This document shows positions 59,601 through 64,000 of a stretch of DNA of 64,000 nt, one piece after another (position 1 is the first letter of the stretch; each line of letters begins with the position of its first letter). The DNA lies in NCBI GenBank assembly GCA_902826685.1, contig CADEFT010000019.1, forward strand, positions 1 through 64,000, in the 5' to 3' direction. The notes under the pieces were generated by a model. That model was not told where the DNA came from, did no database searches, and saw nothing but the letters and a program-made list of their open reading frames with translations. Made by a program: the position numbers and the translations under genes. Origin of the DNA: an uncultured Acidobacteriota bacterium (lineage in GTDB: Bacteria; Acidobacteriota; Terriglobia; Bryobacterales; Bryobacteraceae).

Positions 59601-60052
59601 ACGTTGCGGTTGTTCAACGGCAGGTCGATGATCTTCTTGTTCTCCACCACCGAGCTGAGCGTCGCGCTCGAAGCTTCGAGCAGAGGGCCGGTGGCCGTAA
59701 CCTGCACCCTCTCGGTCACCGCGCCCACTTCGAGCGAGATGTTGAGCGAGGCGTTCTGCTGCGTGGAAAGCGGCAGCGATTCGAGCACGTAGGTGCGGAA
59801 GCCGGCCGATTCCGCCGTCACCCGGTAAAGACCGGGCGTCAGCTCCACCACGCGATACAAGCCCGAGGCATTGCTCTCGGCCTTGTAGTCGAGGTTGCGC
59901 GACATATCGGTAACGGTGATCTTGGCGCCGGAAATGGCCGCGCCGCTGCCATCGGTCACGATCCCGGAAATGAGAGCTTTTGAAGTTTGGGCCAGAACGG
60001 CCGGGGATAACGCAAGAGCGAGAAACACACCTCGCCACCCAAGAGTCAACAT
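56603..60052 (-). CDS. TonB-dependent receptor with carboxypeptidase-regulatory domain (Oar-like)
   Basis: 1149 residues. A signal peptide (GVFLALALSPAVLAQ) is followed by a carboxypeptidase-regulatory-like domain (ALISGIVTDGSGAAISGAKI, GLYRVVELTPGLYRV), then the plug (LPLNNRNVYSLLRLVPGITP, VTMVTKSGSNQFHGSAFEFL) and a long outer-membrane barrel ending in a C-terminal Phe (VQIGLKLLF), as BamA substrates do. This is the acidobacterial Oar-like receptor family of large TonB-dependent transporters. GGGAGG precedes the ATG by 4 bases. The esterase gene follows; hpnE precedes it, 9 bases upstream on the same strand. Confidence 0.93.
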   Translation of the reverse strand: MLTLGWRGVFLALALSPAVLAQTSKALISGIVTDGSGAAISGAKITVTDMSRNLDYKAESNASGLYRVVELTPGLYRVTAESAGFRTYVLESLPLSTQQNASLNISLEVGAVTERVQVTATGPLLEASSATLSSVVENKKIIDLPLNNRNVYSLLRLVPGITPSTPNQESDFFTSTIRFSINGGKESLNDIQLDGVTAMVQSDIQGIYGASAIPSVEGIQEFRVQTNAYTAEYGRSGGGQVTMVTKSGSNQFHGSAFEFLRNSAMDSKNFFLNRSGGQKAAFQQHQYGVSVGGPVKKDKTFFFGLYEKRLVKSGSFATYTVPTPQQMSGDFSETRQANGALRTIYDPFTTTADPNRAGFSIRTPFAGNRIPTSMFDPVAVKAMALWPKANQPGFAFTNQNNVAIQKVPRSPTDRGDFRVDHNLNENRRFFVRYNRFKQATGAADFWDNGATPSDGIMYWGSHNGAADYTETIGSGTIVNIRAGVSRFNAWRPAFSYGYDLTQLGLPSALQNVAQSYGAPRIPRFDVQDYTSIGPNNGSTYRSDNTSYTVVGNLTKISGRHSMKFGGEWRTFTLGFAQFGSSPANFSFTRAMTQGPDPRTAVGGDGFASFLLGTGTGGTATHRIKPANLSRYYAMYAQDDFKINQKLTLNIGLRYEIEGSTTERYDQQTVMDPYLRNPLSDRAGRTLLGGYLFAGEDQSLGRRGIRNKEHKLNPRIGIAYQVNSKTVIRTGYGIFYGVPKFAATDRWTGAPYASATPWQSTLDGITPNELLRNPFVRGFVLPTGRSQGLLSGVGFALSSAWPDQMRTPYNQQWNFTVQRHLTNDTMIEVAYAGNKGTHNELAQGDIGQLRPELLTPASGINDTVQNPFFGLIDPASLVGTPTVLRGRLLRGEYAHFTGVGPGSPAWGNSNYHALQSRFERRFGGGTSVMVSYTWSKTIADSSDGIWSDANGTLRNWYCRDCERSLSAYDVPHRAVINFNYELPFGRGKRFGGNSSWLVNGILGGWQTNGILTLGSGQPLIFSQTTNNSFSFGGYQRPDSSGQDAQLANRSIDRWFDTTQFRVAPNYTFGNLSRTHSVLRKDWTRNIDFSMFKNIRFTERFNLQLRGEAFNLANTPLFGNPNNNVESGAFATITGQDNPPRSVQIGLKLLF

Positions 60053-60061
60053 GGAACCTCC

Positions 60062-61363
60062 CTAAAGACCAGTGCCTATTCTACTATCGTTAGCCCGCAT
60101 TTGCGTCAAGGCGTCCGCGGCCAGATAGCCGCTGCGCACGGCGCCTTCCATGGTGGCGGGCCAGCCGGTCCTGGTCCAATCGCCCGCCAGCAGAAAGTTG
60201 GCGTAAGGGGTGCGATTGGCGGGGCGGTGCGCTTCAAGTCCCGGCGCGGCGGAAAACGTGGCGCGCATTTCCTTCACCACGTGCGCCTTTTCCAGGCGTG
60301 CGTGGCGGGCTTCGGGCAGGAACTCGGCGAGTTCGCGCACGGCGAGATCCACCACTTCGCCGCGGCCCATCTCAGTCAACTGGCGGGAAGCGCTCACCAC
60401 CAGCATGAGATAGCGCCCGCCGTCTTTGTTGTAGAACCACTGAACGGTGCGGTCGAGCAGCGTTCCGTGCGGCAGTGTGGTCACGGCGCGGTCAAACCAC
60501 AGGTGAATGCCCGTAATCGGCGAGTGGGTGAAGTGACGGATGGTGTCGTCGAGCCAGGGCGCCAATGGCTGCAGTTTCTCGAAAGGCAACGCCGATACGT
60601 AGAAATCGGCCTCCCGCGTCCGGCCGCCCGCCTCGATGGACTCCACGCGTCCCGCGCCCCAGTGGATCCGTTCCACCGCGGCGCGATAGTGCACCGTGAC
60701 GCCGGGAATGCGCGCGGCGGCTTCATACAGATCGCCCAGCGGCACCGACGGCACGCCCATCTCATAGGCATCGCGGCTGGCCAGAAAGCCAAGCCAGAAG
60801 ACCTGGAAGCCGTGCGCGGCGGCCATGCGGTCGAGATCCTCGTTCACCGCGCTCACCAGCACCTGGCGCCAGTAGCGGTCGATGGCCCGTTGCGGCTGCT
60901 TCTTTTCGCGCAGCCAGTCGAGCATGCTGATGCCATCCAGGTCCGTGCGGACCAGGCGTTCGCGGCGGATAGCCAGCATGGCGCGCGCGATAGCGATCTT
61001 ATCCGCCGCACCGAGGAACTTCAACCCGAGAAACGACCCGGTGAAGTGCGCGGGCGCCGGCAACAGGCCCGCCTTCATCACCGACGTTCGCCCGCCCGGC
61101 TCGAGGAAATAGAATTCCTTGTGAAAGTGGATGCGGTCCGCCACGCCCACGCGCCCATAGAAATCGAGCAGGCTGGTGCAGCAGCGCAGCAGAATGTGCT
61201 GGCAGTTGTCGACGTGCTCGCCGGTGGGCAACGCGTAGGAAGTGGCTCTTCCCCCCAGGAACGGGCGCGCTTCGTACAGGTCGATCTCAAAGCCCCGGCC
61301 GCTCAGCCGGGCCGCGGCCGCCAGGCCCGCCAGGCCTCCGCCCAGGATGGCTACCCTGGGCAT
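60062..61363 (-). CDS. hpnE: hydroxysqualene dehydroxylase, FAD-dependent
   Basis: 433 residues. The dinucleotide-binding motif AILGGGLAGLAAAARL opens the protein, followed by an Asp/Glu at FEIDLYEARPFLGGRATSYA. The family block VDNCQHILLRCCTSLLDFY and the C-terminal NFLLAGDWTRTGWPATMEGA are typical of HpnE, which converts hydroxysqualene to squalene together with HpnC and HpnD in hopanoid-producing bacteria. Neither hpnC, hpnD nor a squalene-hopene cyclase is in the window, so they must lie elsewhere. GGAG lies 5 bases before the ATG. Confidence 0.9.
   Translation of the reverse strand: MPRVAILGGGLAGLAAAARLSGRGFEIDLYEARPFLGGRATSYALPTGEHVDNCQHILLRCCTSLLDFYGRVGVADRIHFHKEFYFLEPGGRTSVMKAGLLPAPAHFTGSFLGLKFLGAADKIAIARAMLAIRRERLVRTDLDGISMLDWLREKKQPQRAIDRYWRQVLVSAVNEDLDRMAAAHGFQVFWLGFLASRDAYEMGVPSVPLGDLYEAAARIPGVTVHYRAAVERIHWGAGRVESIEAGGRTREADFYVSALPFEKLQPLAPWLDDTIRHFTHSPITGIHLWFDRAVTTLPHGTLLDRTVQWFYNKDGGRYLMLVVSASRQLTEMGRGEVVDLAVRELAEFLPEARHARLEKAHVVKEMRATFSAAPGLEAHRPANRTPYANFLLAGDWTRTGWPATMEGAVRSGYLAADALTQMRANDSRIGTGL
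60078..60083 (-). promoter_or_regulatory. possible -10 box for the TonB receptor gene
   Basis: TAGAAT on the minus strand, 25 bases before the ATG at 60052. It falls inside the last codons of hpnE, so it may be coincidence. Confidence 0.25.
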
Positions 61364-61379
61364 GCCGCTCCGGTGAAGA

Positions 61380-61493
61380 TCAGGCGGCCATCATGGGCAG
61401 ACGCGCGCGATGCCCGCCGCCACCGCCGTTGGAGATCAATTCCCAGGCGATCCAGACCACCAGGGCGATGAAGAGAACGTCGAGCAATTCCAT
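61380..61493 (-). CDS. 37-residue membrane microprotein
   Basis: A small open frame starts MELLDVLFIALVVWIAWELI, one membrane helix, then a Gly run (SNGGGGGHRARLP) and ends in MMAA. It lies between the 115-residue gene and hpnE on the same strand, 45 and 16 bases from its neighbours. No strong ribosome site is seen, so coding status rests on composition (helix plus basic, Gly-rich tail) and position. Too short for most gene callers. Confidence 0.45.
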   Translation of the reverse strand: MELLDVLFIALVVWIAWELISNGGGGGHRARLPMMAA

Positions 61494-61538
61494 TGTGGAA
61501 CTCAGTATCCACTAGCCCGTTTGAGGCGGCAAGTCTCA

Positions 61539-61886
61539 TTAGCCCCAGTACCCGTGCCTCCAACCGGTGATACCGGCCGCCACGAGTCCCATTACCGGGA
61601 ATGCCGCGATGGCCGCCGCCAGCCGCGAAACGAACCCAAGCCGCGACCGGAACGCGATCCAAACCTGTGGAATCACCATCGAAAGCCAGATCGCCAACTG
61701 CCCGTTCTGTCCGATGGCGCACCACGGGCAATGCTTTGGCCCGGTGTGGATGTTGCAGTGATCGGCCGCGCCCGCCCAAAGCCAGGTGCAGCCGCAGCGG
61801 AACACCAGGTTGCAGAAATTGATGAAAAGCACGCAGGTGATCACAACGGCAATGCCGCCGATCAGCGCGCGCTGCCAGTGCGGCAT
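61539..61886 (-). CDS. small membrane protein with CxxC motif
   Basis: 115 residues with three or four membrane segments (ALIGGIAVVITCVLFINF, IWLSMVIPQVWIAF, LAAAIAAFPVMGLVAAGI). A Cys-rich loop reads FRCGCTWLWAGAADHC and GPKHCPWCAIG, the latter recalling the CPxC loop of DUF2752 proteins, but the match is not certain. It begins 2 bases after the trpE-G stop and is probably in the same operon. Function unknown; metal or redox binding is possible. Confidence 0.65.
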   Translation of the reverse strand: MPHWQRALIGGIAVVITCVLFINFCNLVFRCGCTWLWAGAADHCNIHTGPKHCPWCAIGQNGQLAIWLSMVIPQVWIAFRSRLGFVSRLAAAIAAFPVMGLVAAGITGWRHGYWG

Positions 61887-61888
61887 GG

Positions 61889-64000
61889 TCAGACTCGAAC
61901 CCGGCCGTAAGCCTTCACCACATTGTCGATGAGGCGCAGACCCGCGTCGCTATCAAGCGTAAGCATCGACTCCGGATGAAACTGCACCGCTTCGATCGGC
62001 AGGTCGCGATGACGCACGCCCATGATGACGCCGTCCTCCGATTCCGCCGTTACTTCGAGTACGGCGGGCAGCTTTTCGCGAATGGCGTACAGCGAGTGGT
62101 AGCGGCCGACGCGGAATTCCTTCGGCAGCCCTTCGAATACGCCTTTGTTGAAATGGCGGATCAGCGACGGCTTCCCGTGCATCGGATAGTCGAGCACGCC
62201 CAACTCCCCGCCGAAGGCTTCCACCACACCTTGCAGCCCGAGGCAAACGCCGAAGACCGGGACACCGAGCCGCGCGGCATGGCGCACCAGGTCCGGCACG
62301 CCGAAATCGGCCGGACGTCCAGGGCCGGGGGAAATCAGGATCAGGCTGGGGGCGATCTTACCGATCAGATCGAGCGGGAAGCCCGCGCGATAGGTCACCA
62401 CTTCGGCGCCGGTCTGGCGGGCGTAGTTGGAGAGCGTGTGGATGAAACAATCGTCGTTATCCACCAGCAGCAGCTTGACGCCGTGGCCTTCCTGCCCGCC
62501 AGGCGCCGGCTGCGCCGCGGGCTCATTGTCCTTGGGCGCCAGCGCACGGAAGAAGCCGGTGGCCTTGAGCCTGGTCTCGCGCTCTTCGGCTTCGGGAATC
62601 GAATCGTACAGCAGCGTGGCGCCGGCCGGATACTCGGCGATGCCGTCGCGCAGGTAGGTGGTGCGGATCAGGATGCCGGTGTTGATGTCGCCGTTGAGCG
62701 ACAGCATCCCAACCGCGCCGCCATACCAGCCCCGCGCCGTCTTTTCGAGATTCTCGATGGCCTGCGCCGCCGCGCGCTTGGGCGCGCCAATCACGGTAAC
62801 GGCCCACATGTGCGTCAAAAACGCATCGAGCGAATCAAGCCCCGGCTCGAGGGTGCCCTCCACGTGATCCACCGTGTGGAACAGACCGGCGTAGGATTCG
62901 ATCAGCCGCCGCCCGATCACCTTTACCGTCCCCGGCACGCAGACACGCGACTTGTCGTTGCGGTCGACGTCGGTGCACATGGTGAGTTCCGATTCTTCCT
63001 TGGTCGACGCCAGCAGTTCGCGGATCGCGTCGGCATCGCGCATCGGGTCGCCGGTGCGCCGCGCGGTACCGGAGATAGGACATGTTTCCACCCGGCTGCC
63101 ATCCACGCGCACGAACATTTCCGGCGACGCCCCCACCAGTTGCTCATCGCCAAACTGGATCAGAAATTCGTAAGGGCTGGGGCTCAGTTCCTGGATGGAT
63201 TCAAACAGCTTCGAAGCCCGCCCCGAGTAGTTGGTGCGGAAAGTCTGCCGCAGCACGACCTCGTAGTAGTCGCCCTGGCGCATGCCTTCGCGCACCTTCT
63301 CCACCTTCGCCATGTACTCTTCCGGCGTATGGTCGGCGGTGATTTCCGAAGGCTGGCGGCGGGTGGGCGGGGCGATGTTCTCGCCGTCGCGCGGGAGCGC
63401 CGCCGTGCTCAGACCGTCTTTTGAAAAATCGTACTGATAGCGCTCAATGATTTCCTTCTTGCGATCCATGAAATAGATGTCGTCGCACAGGAACAGGTGC
63501 AGCGTCTTGGTCTTTTGCCTGGGCAGGTGCAGGGCAATCGGGTCGAACTGAAACAGCAGATCGAAACCGAAGGCGCCCGCCAGGTTGAGCCGGCCGTCTT
63601 CGCGATTGCCGAGTTCGGCGATGAGCGCGCGCAGGATGGTGAACGCCGAAGGCTGGCGGCTGCGCTCTTCTTCGGTGAACAGTTCCGCAAGCGGCTTCAA
63701 GGTACCGCGCAGCATGGATTCGCCGGTTTCAAAGCGGTCCCAATGCGGATGCGATTCGAGCACCGGCGCGAGCATCCGGCACAGAATCCTGCCGCGCTCA
63801 TTGAGCGCGCGGAACTCCATCTCGCGGCCGTAGCCAACGATTTCCAGAGGTGGATTGAGAGCCGCGATGTCCCAGCGCGAATACCGCCCCGGATATTCGT
63901 ACCCGGAAGAGAAGTAAACGCCCCGGCGCGTATCCAATTCGCGCAGCAGCTTGCCAAGCCCTCGTTTGAACGAGACTTTGGAGAGACCACGCGTTACCTG
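61889..64000 (-). CDS. trpE(G): anthranilate synthase fusion TrpE-TrpG (5' end outside window)
   Basis: At least 703 residues; the frame stays open to the window edge (upstream part reads GLSKVSFKRGLGKLLREL), so the true start is outside. The chorismate-binding half shows CPISGTARRTGDPMRDADAI, LTMCTDVDRNDKSRVC and PKRAAAQAIENLEK; the C-terminal ~190 residues are a class I glutamine amidotransferase (GVKLLLVDNDDCFIHTLSNY, PSLILISPGPGRP, VFGVCLGLQ with the nucleophile Cys, and VQFHPES). This fused form makes anthranilate from chorismate and glutamine, the first step of tryptophan synthesis, and can also serve phenazine or quinolone pathways. No other trp gene is in the window. Confidence 0.93.
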   Translation of the reverse strand, partial: QVTRGLSKVSFKRGLGKLLRELDTRRGVYFSSGYEYPGRYSRWDIAALNPPLEIVGYGREMEFRALNERGRILCRMLAPVLESHPHWDRFETGESMLRGTLKPLAELFTEEERSRQPSAFTILRALIAELGNREDGRLNLAGAFGFDLLFQFDPIALHLPRQKTKTLHLFLCDDIYFMDRKKEIIERYQYDFSKDGLSTAALPRDGENIAPPTRRQPSEITADHTPEEYMAKVEKVREGMRQGDYYEVVLRQTFRTNYSGRASKLFESIQELSPSPYEFLIQFGDEQLVGASPEMFVRVDGSRVETCPISGTARRTGDPMRDADAIRELLASTKEESELTMCTDVDRNDKSRVCVPGTVKVIGRRLIESYAGLFHTVDHVEGTLEPGLDSLDAFLTHMWAVTVIGAPKRAAAQAIENLEKTARGWYGGAVGMLSLNGDINTGILIRTTYLRDGIAEYPAGATLLYDSIPEAEERETRLKATGFFRALAPKDNEPAAQPAPGGQEGHGVKLLLVDNDDCFIHTLSNYARQTGAEVVTYRAGFPLDLIGKIAPSLILISPGPGRPADFGVPDLVRHAARLGVPVFGVCLGLQGVVEAFGGELGVLDYPMHGKPSLIRHFNKGVFEGLPKEFRVGRYHSLYAIREKLPAVLEVTAESEDGVIMGVRHRDLPIEAVQFHPESMLTLDSDAGLRLIDNVVKAYGRVRV

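Noticed and set aside
56471..59983. 1170-codon plus-strand frame over the TonB receptor
   Set aside because: Exact antisense shadow of the receptor gene; the receptor frame has signal, plug and C-terminal Phe.

Overview
The window is high-GC bacterial chromosome with dense genes on both strands and no rRNA, tRNA, CRISPR array, prophage or insertion sequence that I can see. The gene content points to a member of the Acidobacteriota, probably a Solibacter/Bryobacter-like soil organism. The markers are a VWFA-related acidobacterial-type protein, a very large carboxypeptidase-regulatory/TonB receptor, an ADOP-type MacB-like permease with PadR regulation, CRTAC1/ASPIC proteins, and two DUF1501 + DUF1549/DUF1553 sets of the kind shared by Planctomycetes and Solibacter. 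This placement is inferred from family knowledge; no search was run.

Layout. 0-10.4 kb: secreted hydrolases and surface proteins (MBL-fold enzyme with a CBM9-like tail, CotH kinase with lamin-tail domains, polysaccharide deacetylase, sialidase-like BNR protein, CRTAC1 protein), a vapBC module, then a phosphoesterase/esterase pair. 10.4-11.1 kb: a decayed higBA toxin-antitoxin locus broken by frameshifts. 11.1-16.8 kb: small exported protein, DUF4015 lipoprotein, first cytochrome/DUF1549 + DUF1501 pair. 16.8-24.5 kb: a relBE-like module, a VWA protein, a 1108-residue orphan and a GT-C-like membrane protein. 24.5-27.4 kb: a sugar-decoration group (acetyltransferase-WxcM fusion, GT2 transferase) and a cysteine synthase homologue. 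27.4-38.4 kb: repeat-rich secreted proteins (11 He_PIG Ig repeats; 8 Cys-paired BACON repeats), a SYLF protein, a coupled cytochrome c/PQQ dehydrogenase pair, and a Cys-rich orphan ending at a clear terminator. 38.6-45.6 kb: a four-gene, start-stop-overlapping operon (DUF1501, Big2-DUF1549/1553, WD40, PPC). 45.6-53.6 kb: FkbM methyltransferase, a PadR/membrane/HlyD operon with no ABC exporter, a DUF5009 acyltransferase, and an ADOP permease coupled to a DUF4159 protein. 53.6-64 kb: enolase-superfamily dehydratase, DinB, esterase, TonB receptor, hpnE, two small membrane proteins, and a trpE-trpG fusion running off the right edge.

Taken together the genes describe a heterotroph with heavy investment in exported and surface-bound proteins for polysaccharide and glycoprotein breakdown, periplasmic quinoprotein oxidation coupled to cytochrome c, and envelope modification. 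I found no single unmistakable new defence or biosynthetic system. The most interesting signals are: a recurrent TANNNT box 7-19 bases before start codons (suggesting leaderless transcription), the four-gene DUF1501 operon, the acetyltransferase-ketoisomerase fusion without its aminotransferase, the Cys-rich orphan locus, and the frozen higBA remnant.
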